A DNA stretch of 64,000 nucleotides from FEN-1073 sp963780865. Lineage in GTDB: Bacteria; Chloroflexota; Anaerolineae; Anaerolineales; RBG-16-64-43. Below are positions 27,335 to 35,323 of this stretch, one piece after another; positions within the stretch are counted from its first letter, which is position 1; every line of letters starts with the position of its first letter. Under the pieces are notes generated by a model. The model searched no databases and was not told the DNA's origin. It saw nothing but the letters and a program-made list of their open reading frames with translations. The DNA lies in assembly GCA_963780865.1 (NCBI GenBank), contig CAWADT010000016.1:1-64000 (forward strand), read 5' to 3'. The position numbers were made by a program, and so were the translations under genes.

Positions 27335-28273
27335 ATGCTTAACCAAGTAAGCCAAGCGCTGTTAACCATGCAAAGATATTCATGGGAGCAAGGCGTAGCG
27401 GCGCAGGCTTTTCTGGAACTCGGTGAAATCAACACCGCCATACTGCTGGCGCGAGAAGCGGTTAAAAGGCAAGGCGCCGACGGCAGGCTGGCGCTGATGC
27501 AGGAGAAGGAAGGGGTCACCGATCCGGCCGCAAACGGTGAAGCTGTATTCGCCGCGGCGCGGATTACGAAAGAACCGGCGTTGCAAGCGGCCGCGGACGC
27601 GATGCTGAATTATTTACTAAAGGCCGCACCGCGCGCCTCGGATGGGACACTTTTTCATATTGTGGATGCCAAAGAGGTTTGGGTGGATTCGATGTATATG
27701 GCTCCTCCATTTCTGGCAGTCGCCGGTCAAGCAGGCGAAGCCATACGGCAAATCCGGGGGATTAAAAAACGCCTTTGGAATCCGGAGAAAAAGCTCTACG
27801 CGCACATTTGGAATGAAGAGCGGAAAGCATTAACCCGGGCTGCGTTTTGGGGCGTGGGGAATGGATGGGCAGCCGCGGGGATAACCCGAGTTATCCGAGC
27901 CTTGCCGGAATCTCGGGCCCGGGAAAAGGAGACGCTGGTATCCCATGTGAGGGAAATAATAGATGGTTGTCTGGTTCATCAGCGCCCGGATGGCTTGTTC
28001 CACAACGTGGTCGATCAACCGGACACTTTTATAGAAACCAATTTGGCGCAGATGCTGTCCTATTCCATCTATCGAGGCGTTGCTGGAGGGTGGTTGCCTT
28101 CGGCCTATCTGGAACAAGCAGAAGGAATGCGTACAGCCGTTCATAAAAAGGTTGACTCTTCCGGTTACGTCCAGGGAGTGTGCGCCGCACCGACATTCGA
28201 TCGGGCAGGTACGGCGCCCGAAGGACAGGCGTTCTTCTTGCTGATGGAAGCGGCAAGGCAAGAGTGTCGTTAA
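27335..28273 (+). CDS. Glycoside hydrolase family 88/105-like protein
   Basis: An (alpha/alpha)6-barrel protein resembling the unsaturated rhamnogalacturonyl hydrolases (YteR/YesR). Family-like segments are MQRYSWEQGVAAQAFLEL, WVDSMYMAPPFLAVAG (the Asp is the likely catalytic acid), FWGVGNGWAAAG and FIETNLAQMLSYSIYRGV. GTGGAGTG places a good start at the ATG at 27335 (312 residues); ATGs at 27305 and 27260 are possible. There is no signal peptide, so it probably acts on imported unsaturated oligosaccharides. No transporter or lyase lies beside it. Confidence 0.8.
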   Translation: MLNQVSQALLTMQRYSWEQGVAAQAFLELGEINTAILLAREAVKRQGADGRLALMQEKEGVTDPAANGEAVFAAARITKEPALQAAADAMLNYLLKAAPRASDGTLFHIVDAKEVWVDSMYMAPPFLAVAGQAGEAIRQIRGIKKRLWNPEKKLYAHIWNEERKALTRAAFWGVGNGWAAAGITRVIRALPESRAREKETLVSHVREIIDGCLVHQRPDGLFHNVVDQPDTFIETNLAQMLSYSIYRGVAGGWLPSAYLEQAEGMRTAVHKKVDSSGYVQGVCAAPTFDRAGTAPEGQAFFLLMEAARQECR

Positions 28274-28339
28274 TGAACAGCGGATAGTTCTATATTAATT
28301 GTAAACATTGGCCGAAAAGGAAATGCCCAATCCGCGAAG

Positions 28340-28377
28340 GTACAAGAAACCTCGCCTTGCGGCGAGGTTTCTTGTAC
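28340..28377. terminator. Bidirectional terminator between the GH105-like and RRM genes
   Basis: A perfect 17-bp stem (from GTACAAGAAACCTCGCC) with a TTGC loop lies between two convergent genes. No long T run follows on either side, but the AT-rich lower stem suits both strands. Confidence 0.8.
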
Positions 28378-28387
28378 TGCCTGGTTA

Positions 28388-28654
28388 TTATTTCGCCGGG
28401 CGATCTACGCGCGGCTTGGCGATGTTGACTTTGAGCTCGTTCCCCGCCAGGGAGTAGGCGTTGTACTTGGCGATCGCCTTGTCTGCGTTTTCCTGTGAGG
28501 TCATGGTGACAAAGGCAAAGCCCTTGGATTGACCAGTGTCCCGGTCCTTGACCAGATCGACCGAGGTGACTTCGCCAACCTGGGCGAACAGCGCCTTGAT
28601 TTCATCCTGGGTGGTCGACTTCGCCAGGTTGCCTACATAAATTCTGATGTCCAT
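28388..28654 (-). CDS. RRM-type RNA-binding protein
   Basis: An 88-residue single RNA recognition motif. RNP2 is IYVGNL (residues 5-10) and RNP1 is KGFAFVTM (about 44-51), with the aromatic residues that stack on RNA in place. Short stand-alone RRM proteins of this kind are often cold-induced and act as RNA chaperones. The upstream 100 bases are open for a 5' UTR, but I see no cold-box motif. Confidence 0.94.
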   Translation of the reverse strand: MDIRIYVGNLAKSTTQDEIKALFAQVGEVTSVDLVKDRDTGQSKGFAFVTMTSQENADKAIAKYNAYSLAGNELKVNIAKPRVDRPAK

Positions 28655-29023
28655 TGCTTACTTCTTTCTACGGCACGGCCGCGAATGGATTGACCGTCAG
28701 CCGATAAAGAAGTTGGCGGCCAAAGTACAACGGGAGATCGTCTTGCTCAACTACCCCTTAAGTGTAACACACATTCCGCCGGCACACCCGGCCTGTAAAT
28801 CGGCGTCCGCTTTCTCTGCAACGGGTTGGGTTGGACGATTGGGTGGCGGCATCGTCGTTCCGGCGCCGGATAAAATGGAATACTTTCGAGGTTGAGCATA
28901 CGATTTTTTTCCTATGGATTCCCACACCCGCTCCATATATAATAGTTATGCATCCCACGCTCGCCGGTTTTTCCCCGGCCGGAAATACGCAGGCCGGAAT
29001 ATCTCTTCCCCTGGAGGTGAGCC

Positions 29024-29788
29024 ATGAAAGATACTGTTCGGCAAGTGCTGGTCGTGCTTTCCGTCCTGGCCACGCTCGCGGTCAACTTCCTGTCCGAAGC
29101 CCTGCCCTTCAACGGGTTGAGCACGGCGAAAATCTCAGACACCTTCCACGTGTTTTTCGTTCCGGCCGGGTATGTGTTTTCCATCTGGGGCCTCATCTAC
29201 ATTGGGTTGATCGCCTATGCCGTTTATCCAGGCGCTGCCTTCCCAGCGCGAAAATCCCGTTTTGCGCCGGACGGTTATTCGGTGGTGGTCAGCGGACTGG
29301 CCAACATGGCCTGGCTATTCCTATGGCATTATCTGCAATTCCCGCTGACGCTGGTGGTCATGCTCGGGCTGCTGGCGGTGCTGATCGTCATCTACCTGGA
29401 GCTCGGAATCGGCCGGACGAAAGCCTCCGCCGCTGAAACCTGGGCGGTGCGCGTGCCGTTCAGCATCTATCTGGGATGGATCACCGTCGCCACCATCGCC
29501 AACGTCACCGACGTCCTGTACTATTGGAATTGGAACGGGTTCGGAATTAGCGCGAGGAATTGGACGCTGGTCCTCTTTGCGGCGGTCCTCGTGATTGCAG
29601 GGCTCATGAGCCTCACCCGCCGGGACGTCGCCTACAACCTGGTCATCGTCTGGGCGCTGGTCGGGATCGCCGTGAAACAATCGGCGGCAAAGTCCATCGT
29701 GATCTCCTCCCTGGTCACGGCCGTCCTGGTGCTTGTCGTGCTGGTCTACAGCCTGTATCGCAAAGGATCGGCCAAAGTCGCATCCTGA
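29024..29788 (+). CDS. TspO/MBR-related (tryptophan-rich sensory) membrane protein
   Basis: A 254-residue protein with about seven hydrophobic segments. VFFVPAGYVFSIWGLIYIGL and the later VSGLANMAWLFLWHYLQF match the Trp-rich, Pro-rich signature of the TspO/MBR family, and VPFSIYLGWITVATIANVTD is a second family-like block. It is longer than classic TspO (about 160 residues), as in the larger bacterial relatives of unknown function. The ATG follows CCTGGAGGTGAGCC. A weak TATAAT lies at 28938-28943. It ends at a bidirectional terminator. Confidence 0.82.
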   Translation: MKDTVRQVLVVLSVLATLAVNFLSEALPFNGLSTAKISDTFHVFFVPAGYVFSIWGLIYIGLIAYAVYPGAAFPARKSRFAPDGYSVVVSGLANMAWLFLWHYLQFPLTLVVMLGLLAVLIVIYLELGIGRTKASAAETWAVRVPFSIYLGWITVATIANVTDVLYYWNWNGFGISARNWTLVLFAAVLVIAGLMSLTRRDVAYNLVIVWALVGIAVKQSAAKSIVISSLVTAVLVLVVLVYSLYRKGSAKVAS

Positions 29789-29852
29789 TGGGCAAGATCT
29801 CAGTTAAATTGCCATTGATCGCTTGATGATTTCCTCCCGTTTGCTCGAATAA

Positions 29853-29882
29853 AAAAGCCCCTCCGAAGTCAGAGGGGCTTTT
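29853..29882. terminator. Bidirectional terminator after the TspO-like gene
   Basis: An 11-bp stem (AAAAGCCCCTC with GAGGGGCTTTT) around an 8-base loop. It has A-rich and T-rich flanks, so it can serve both the plus-strand TspO-like gene and the minus-strand SPFH gene. The next 160 bases hold only repeat-like AT-rich sequence. Confidence 0.88.
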
Positions 29883-30048
29883 GATTCTTTTGTATTTACT
29901 CAGCCTGATTTCACTTTCTGGTACACCGAAACACCGAAAAGAGCCGAGAATACCGAATATATTATTTTTTTTAAAATCCGTGTAATTGGTTCTTCTCGGT
30001 GTAATCTGTGTACGCTTTTCCCGACCTGAGCGAATACGTTCTTTTTAT

Positions 30049-31089
30049 TTACTTGCTCAAGTACGCCTGCAAGGCTTCTTTTCCGATCCGGTAGGAAGTG
30101 CCGATCTTCTTGGCCTTGAGGTCGCCGCTGTTGATCAGCGCCATCACGTCATCCTCGCCCACTTTGAGGATGCTCGCCACATCCGACACGGTCATCACGT
30201 CGGACATCGCGGCGGCCGCGGCGCCGCCTACCACGCCCTGCCGGGACGCGCCCTGCTGCAACGCCTGGCCCATCACCTGGCCGATGCTCATCCCGGCGCC
30301 GATGCCGGCCGTGAGGCCCGCGCCGCCGCTTTGGTTCTGGGCCGCATCGCGCATGGCGTCGGCCGCCTGCAGCTGAGTATAGGTTGCCATATCGAGCATT
30401 CCCATCGCGCGCAGTTCCTCGGCGCTTTTTTCGGAGGGTTTGAGGCTTTCGATGTAGAACGATTTCAGCGTCAGCCCGACGGCCTGGAAATCATCCTGGG
30501 CTTTGGCGCGGACGCCCGCGCCGATTTCCTCGGTCATGCCGATCAGCGAGGGAACATCCTTCTTGGCGGCCGTCTCGCCGAGCAGATCCTGCAGTTTGGA
30601 AAGCAGGATCGCGCGCAGCCGTCCCTGAATGTCCGCCGTGGCGTAGGTGCCGGTGGTTCCCACGATCTGGGCGACGAACTGCTGCGGATTGGCCATCTGG
30701 AACGAGTAGGCGCCGAACCCCTGCATGAGCGCCACGCCCAGGCCCATGCCGGGATTGCGGATGATGATCGGCTGCGCCGTTCCCCATTTCTGATCGGCGA
30801 ATTCCTTCATCGAGACGAAATACACTTCCGCCGTGAAGGGGGTGCGATCGTTGAACGCCTTGCCGATCAGGTCCACGATCAGGGGAACGTTGGCGGTGGT
30901 GATGGTATGCCGTCCGGCGCGGAAGGTATCCAGCGCCTTGCCGTCGCGGAAGAAAACCGCGGCCTGCGCCTCGCGGACGATCACCTGCGAACCGATCCGG
31001 AAATCCCCGAATCCGCTGTCGGGAAAACGATGAACGATCTCATCGCGCATTTCGTCCGGATATTCAACGACATCGAAAATTCTTGCCAT
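30049..31089 (-). CDS. SPFH/band-7 domain protein with C-terminal helix-turn-helix
   Basis: A 346-residue protein in three parts. The SPFH core (residues about 1-215) resembles the YdjI-type family: FRIGSQVIVREAQAAVFFRDG and FTAEVYFVSMKEFADQKWG. A Gly/Ala/Gln-rich linker follows (about 235-290). The last 50 residues look like an excisionase-type HTH: MTVSDVASILKVGEDDVMAL, then AKKIGTSYRIGKEALQAYL. I see no membrane helix. The ATG at 31089 follows GGGAGAGAACACAC. It is second in an operon with the gene at 31700 and shares the promoter at 31750-31777. Confidence 0.85.
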   Translation of the reverse strand: MARIFDVVEYPDEMRDEIVHRFPDSGFGDFRIGSQVIVREAQAAVFFRDGKALDTFRAGRHTITTANVPLIVDLIGKAFNDRTPFTAEVYFVSMKEFADQKWGTAQPIIIRNPGMGLGVALMQGFGAYSFQMANPQQFVAQIVGTTGTYATADIQGRLRAILLSKLQDLLGETAAKKDVPSLIGMTEEIGAGVRAKAQDDFQAVGLTLKSFYIESLKPSEKSAEELRAMGMLDMATYTQLQAADAMRDAAQNQSGGAGLTAGIGAGMSIGQVMGQALQQGASRQGVVGGAAAAAMSDVMTVSDVASILKVGEDDVMALINSGDLKAKKIGTSYRIGKEALQAYLSK

Positions 31090-31124
31090 GTGTGTTCTCT
31101 CCCGGCGGGGAGCCCGTCCCCGCA

Positions 31125-31700
31125 TCAGATCGCCGGCCGCGGGGGCCGGAGGATGGAAGGTGCGATTATTGGCTGGCCGGGGGCGCTCGCGCCCAGGATC
31201 AATTCGTTGCGCCCCTGGAACGCGTCGAGCGCATCCTGCGCCAGCGCGGCGACGTTTCGGATTGCGGCGGGCAGCCCGTCGGATCCCATCGAGGCGGCCA
31301 CGTTATCCACGGCGGCCGTCATTTGGGTCGCGCGGTCGACCAGCGCCGCATCGAACTGATAGAGCTTAACGAGTTCCGCCTCGTTGACCTTAATGGCGTC
31401 GAAGAACCCCGCATACCCGTACGAGGCCGTGCGCACACGGTCGACCAACGTCCGCATTTTCACGGCGGCGGATTCGAGATCGTCAACCAACTCGATCGAT
31501 CCCTGGTTGATCAAGTCCCGCTGGAGCCCCGAAATGCGCGACCATTGCTGTTCGAGCCGGGTGGCTACCGTCTCGCGAAGAAGTTTATCCGCGTCGCGTC
31601 GGGAATTGCGGTCCACATAGCCCTTGAATCCGGGGATGGCCGCGCCGATCTTTTCGATCAGATTCCTGCTATCGGTGATTTTCTGGAATAGGTCTGCCAT
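31125..31700 (-). CDS. Hypothetical helical protein, partner of the SPFH protein
   Basis: A 191-residue, mostly helical, soluble protein: KITDSRNLIEKIGAAIPGFK at the N-terminus, SRRDADKLLRETVATRLEQQ, and a Pro-rich tail PIIAPSILRPPRPAI. I recognise no family. CAGGAGGTTTCGC gives a strong ribosome site before the ATG. It is the first gene of a two-gene operon with the SPFH-HTH protein 35 bases downstream, so a joint role in membrane or stress functions is plausible but not shown. Confidence 0.72.
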   Translation of the reverse strand: MADLFQKITDSRNLIEKIGAAIPGFKGYVDRNSRRDADKLLRETVATRLEQQWSRISGLQRDLINQGSIELVDDLESAAVKMRTLVDRVRTASYGYAGFFDAIKVNEAELVKLYQFDAALVDRATQMTAAVDNVAASMGSDGLPAAIRNVAALAQDALDAFQGRNELILGASAPGQPIIAPSILRPPRPAI

Positions 31701-31749
31701 GCGAAACCTCCTGGCATGCTTTTTTTAGCCCGGTGGCGCTTGTCGTTCT

Positions 31750-31777
31750 ATTATAGGCTTCTTCCCCTCCCGCGCAA
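31750..31777 (-). promoter_or_regulatory. Promoter of the SPFH operon
   Basis: On the minus strand: TTGCGC (31772-31777), 16-base spacer, TATAAT (31750-31755). Transcription would start near 31743, about 43 bases before the first ATG. The rest of the 336-base gap to the patatin gene shows no gene. Confidence 0.65.
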
Positions 31778-32036
31778 GTTTTCCTTCGCGACGGGAGCGG
31801 TGCCGGCGGCAAAGCGGTCCGGGCATCAATAACAATATACGCGGAAAGCATTAGAAAGGTGTCTGCGGGGAGGTTGAAAACCGGCACCAGAGAGGCAAAG
31901 ACCGCGGTTCCATTCGGCGGAGAAAACCAGCTCAGCCCGAAAAAATGTTGGGCTCCGATGTTTCCCGGGCGGGGTGAAAGGCGAACGGTTCCGGCGGTCG
32001 CCCTCCGGCGTTCCTTCGCTTGTATATTTCCGCCGA

Positions 32037-32936
32037 TCACCAGGGTTTGGGAATCGGTTGTCTGCCGATTAACCGTCGGACGCGGTACCGACGGGTGGGC
32101 CCGAGGGGAATGTTCTGGCTGGCGTCGGCAAGGAACACCTGCGCCAGTTGTCGGCCGCGGTCGATCAAGCTTCCACTTTGTGAGAAATCCCAAGGGCGGA
32201 CCGATCCCGCATCGAGCGGAATGAAATGCACCCGGACGCCCGCGTGCCGGGCCCATTCCAACTGATTAGCCGTCAACTGGCCGATCATCGCCCCGATGGC
32301 AAATCCGGAAATGTTGATGATCCCGGATCCTTCCATCATGACAAAATCGCCCTGGATATTCAACGCCAGGATTTCATCGGCGCCGTACTCCACCGCCACG
32401 CGCATTGGCAAATTGGCGGCAATCCCGCCGTCGAGATACCGCCGCGATCCGACTTTCCATGGCGGAAAATACGGGGGCATGGCGGAGGTGGCCATGGCCC
32501 CATCCAGCAGCTTATCGTCGCGCCGCTCCCCAAAAACCCGCACCAAGCCGGCGGGATATTCCACCGCCAGGGAAAATGCCCGCTCCCGCGTCCGGTCGAA
32601 CACGTCGCCGAACGTTTCACACCCCGAAGGCAAATGCGAGGCGACGAATTCGGCGAGGGGTTCATTGGGGAACAAACTTTCCATCCCGGTGGCAAACCGG
32701 CGCGTGGCCGTGAAGATACTGGCCCCGCCCTGGGGAACGGGCCGCGCTTTGCGCCATAATTCCTGCAGCACCCGAACTCCCTCCAGCGTTGGATCGGACG
32801 CCATCAAGATGGCGTTTAATCCGCCGGCCGAAGTGCCCACCCACAGGTCGGGATGAATCCCGGCCCGCATCAGCACCTCCAAAGCCCCGGCCTCGAGTGC
32901 GCCATAGTTCCCCCCGCCGCTCATGACCAATGGCAA
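32037..32936 (-). CDS. Patatin-like phospholipase
   Basis: A serine lipid hydrolase with a Ser-Asp dyad. The oxyanion segment is MSGGGNYGALEAGALEVL, the nucleophile Ser is in GTSAGGLNAI (about residue 43), and the Asp is in YLDGGIAANLPM (about 185). No signal peptide is seen, so it is probably cytoplasmic or loosely membrane-associated. I chose the TTG at 32936 because GGAGAGG lies 9 bases upstream; a TTG at 32957 is the longest alternative. It stands alone and diverges from the gene at 33083. Confidence 0.88.
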   Translation of the reverse strand: MPLVMSGGGNYGALEAGALEVLMRAGIHPDLWVGTSAGGLNAILMASDPTLEGVRVLQELWRKARPVPQGGASIFTATRRFATGMESLFPNEPLAEFVASHLPSGCETFGDVFDRTRERAFSLAVEYPAGLVRVFGERRDDKLLDGAMATSAMPPYFPPWKVGSRRYLDGGIAANLPMRVAVEYGADEILALNIQGDFVMMEGSGIINISGFAIGAMIGQLTANQLEWARHAGVRVHFIPLDAGSVRPWDFSQSGSLIDRGRQLAQVFLADASQNIPLGPTRRYRVRRLIGRQPIPKPW

Positions 32937-33052
32937 GCATAGAATCCTCTCCGGCAAAAGAATACCACGCTATTGCAAAAAGGAATCACCGGGTTATCCG
33001 AGCGTTTCTCCGCCGGCCGAACGGCCCATTCCGGGACGGTTCCTTATTTTGC

Positions 33053-33058
33053 TATAAT
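33053..33058 (+). promoter_or_regulatory. -10 box before the gene at 33083
   Basis: TATAAT with no convincing -35 element. Transcription starting near 33065 would exclude the ATG at 33062 as a start, which is why the TTG at 33083, preceded by AAGGGGAG, is preferred. Confidence 0.45.
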
Positions 33059-33082
33059 TCCATGGGAAGGGGAGAGATCACT

Positions 33083-33961
33083 TTGCCGGGACATTTGTCC
33101 GTCGAACAGGATTTGCTCATCTTTGCAGGCGTCCTCGTGGCGATCGCCCTGCTCGTCGTTGCAGCGGGGGTGTTGCTGCTGCGCAGGGCGCCGCGGCAAC
33201 CCTTCTTCCTGATCCGCCAGCAAACAGCGGCCGCCGGGTGGAGGTTGCTGATCGTCGCCGTCGCGATCCTGGCTCTGGCCAGCACTGTCCGGTTGTTCGG
33301 AGCGCACGTGGTGTTTCAAGTGATCACGCCCACCCCGTCGATCACGCTCACTCCCAGCGTCACCCTCACCCCGACCATCACCTTCACCCCTTCGCAGACG
33401 CCGCCGCCGACCATCACCCTGACCGCGACCCAAACCTTCACGCCGACGTCTTCGCCGACGCCGCTGGTTCCGTTCAACATCCAACAGCAATTCACCAGCA
33501 ACGTAACCCCCGATCCGAAATTGGCGATCCACCCCCTGACCTTCGCCGAAGCGCTCACCAAAGACTACGAGCCCGTCCTCCCCGGCGAGGTTTTCTTCAA
33601 CCCGATCCAGAAAATCGTCGGGCTATTCAATTATGAAAATGTCAATTTTGGAGTGCAGTGGACCGTGATTTGGCTCCGCGATGGAAGCCTGGCGTATTGG
33701 GAATCCTATCCTTGGAGCGGCGCCCCATCGGGGAAGGGAGCTGTCACCTGGAACACTTCGCCGAATTTCTTTTTTCCGGGGACGTATGAAGTGCAGATCT
33801 TCGCCGGCGGAGTATGGCAACAGACGGGACAATTCAATATCGTCGGCCCCGCTCCCCTGCCGACGGACACGGTCTCGCCAACGATTACTCGGCTGCCGCC
33901 TCCCTCCGCCACTCCCTCCGTTGCAAACACTCCGACCCTGACGATTACCGCCACCAAATAG
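33083..33961 (+). CDS. Membrane-anchored protein with Thr-Pro linkers
   Basis: About 292 residues. Two N-terminal hydrophobic segments (IFAGVLVAIALLVVAAGVLL, then IVAVAILALASTV) are followed by a linker of about 55 residues made of TPT/TPS units such as TPSITLTPSVTLTPTITFTP. A globular outer domain (about 150-245) contains VNFGVQWTVIWLRDGSLAYW and a strand-rich FPGTYEVQIFAGG, like a C-terminal carbohydrate- or wall-binding beta sandwich. A second TPT tail ends the protein. No function is assigned. Confidence 0.7.
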   Translation: MPGHLSVEQDLLIFAGVLVAIALLVVAAGVLLLRRAPRQPFFLIRQQTAAAGWRLLIVAVAILALASTVRLFGAHVVFQVITPTPSITLTPSVTLTPTITFTPSQTPPPTITLTATQTFTPTSSPTPLVPFNIQQQFTSNVTPDPKLAIHPLTFAEALTKDYEPVLPGEVFFNPIQKIVGLFNYENVNFGVQWTVIWLRDGSLAYWESYPWSGAPSGKGAVTWNTSPNFFFPGTYEVQIFAGGVWQQTGQFNIVGPAPLPTDTVSPTITRLPPPSATPSVANTPTLTITATK

Positions 33962-34039
33962 CCGACCATAGACCGTGGACTTTGGACCATGGACGATGGA
34001 TCATTGTCGATGGTCGATGGTCCATGGCCGTTTTTTCCC

Positions 34040-34982
34040 CTACATCATCTCTTCGTACAGACGTTCCAGCGTCAGATCGGGGATCACCGTATGCTTGGAC
34101 CGCAGGGTTAGCGAGGCGGCCGAGATACCAAGCTTCACCGCCTCGTCGATGGGGATGTCGTTGAGCACGGCGAAGAGCACGGTTGCCGTCAACGCATCGC
34201 CGGCGCCGGTCGGATCGACGATGACGGTGCGCAAACCCGGGACGTGTCCCCGGCCTTCGCGCGTGGCGTAGGCTACGCCGAACTCCTCGAGGGATATCAC
34301 CGCGATGCAAACTCCCCGAGCGACCAGTTCCTGCGCCGCCGCCACCGCCGCGGATGGATCATCACTGCGAATGCTACCGCCCGAGCAGGATTTCCGCTTC
34401 CCCGGCGTTGGGAGTGACGAGGAACAGATCGCGCAAATGGGGTGTCAATCGGGAGGCCAAATGCCTGGAGGTTGGATCGGCGCTGATCGGGATGCCGGTC
34501 TTCCGCGCGAGGCGGATCGCTTCGGCGATGGTTTCCGGCGACAAATTCGCGTCCAGAAACACCATGCCCGCGGTTTGGAACAGGGCTTCCTCTCTTTTTA
34601 GGCATTCCGGCGTCAGGGCTTTCAGCGGCGTCATATCGTCTAGCGCCATGCGCAACCGGCCGCGGGAATCCACTACCGCAAGATACGCGCCGGTGGTTTG
34701 CCCGGCAAGCACTTGCATGTGGGAGACGTCCACTCCGGCTTCCTTTAACAGGTCCATCAGCCCGCGTCCCTGGGGATCGTCGCCCACCGCCGAGAGCAAC
34801 GTGCAGGGTTGGCCGAGCCGCCCCAGATTCTCGGCAACGTTGCGGGCTACTCCTCCGAAAGCAAACCGGATGCTGGCCGGCATGGAGGTTCCCTCCTCCG
34901 GGTCGCCGCGCAGTCTGCCAACCATATCCAGCCCGGAGGTGCCAATCACCAGCACCGGCTTTTCAGTGTCCAGCTTTGGCAT
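34040..34982 (-). pseudogene. PfkB-family carbohydrate kinase, frameshifted as assembled
   Basis: The N-terminal part (34982 to about 34374) contains VLVIGTSGLDMVGRLRGD and ends FLVTPNAGEAEILLGR at a TAG. The C-terminal part in another frame holds the PfkB signature DPTGAGDALTATVLF (the catalytic Asp is in GAGD). Upstream of its GTG the second frame stays open (SIRSDDPSAAVAA), and the two join smoothly at about 34372, so a single base is gained or lost there. Together they make about 313 residues, a normal ribokinase-like length. The substrate, probably a sugar or nucleoside, is unknown. Confidence 0.85.
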
Positions 34983-35139
34983 GGCGACGCTCCTTACACA
35001 ATCATCCTACACCCCCCAACTCCGGACGGGGAAGCCTCGCACAAAGCTCTATGAATCCGGGTGGGGCGGAAACGATAGCGGCAATTTTATCCCGTTCCCG
35101 AAAAAATGGATTTTTGTAAGGGATCAGTCAATATTGTTA

Positions 35140-35322
35140 GGGGGTGCGGAAAAAATCGGGTTTTGTCATTGCGAGCGACCAAAGGGAGCGAAGTAATCTC
35201 CCAATGACAGACGTAAAAAACTCTCTACCAAGGGAATGGATAATTCTTTTGCCAATCAATAAACCGGATTGCTTCGTCGCTTCGCTCCTCGCAATGACTG
35301 GTTTAGACTTTTTCAGCACCCT
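35140..35322. repeat. MITE-like element with terminal inverted repeats, family B
   Basis: Ends GGGGTGCGGAAAA and its complement (TTTTTCAGCACCC), each followed by TGTCATTGCGAGCGACCAAA-type and ATTGCTTCGTCGCTTCGCTC arms, form imperfect inverted repeats of about 45 bases around a 90-base centre without a gene. The right end touches the 3' end of comM. A solo end lies at 4917-4980. The GTCATTGCGAG motif occurs in many bacterial dispersed repeats. Confidence 0.65.
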
Positions 35323-35323
35323 G

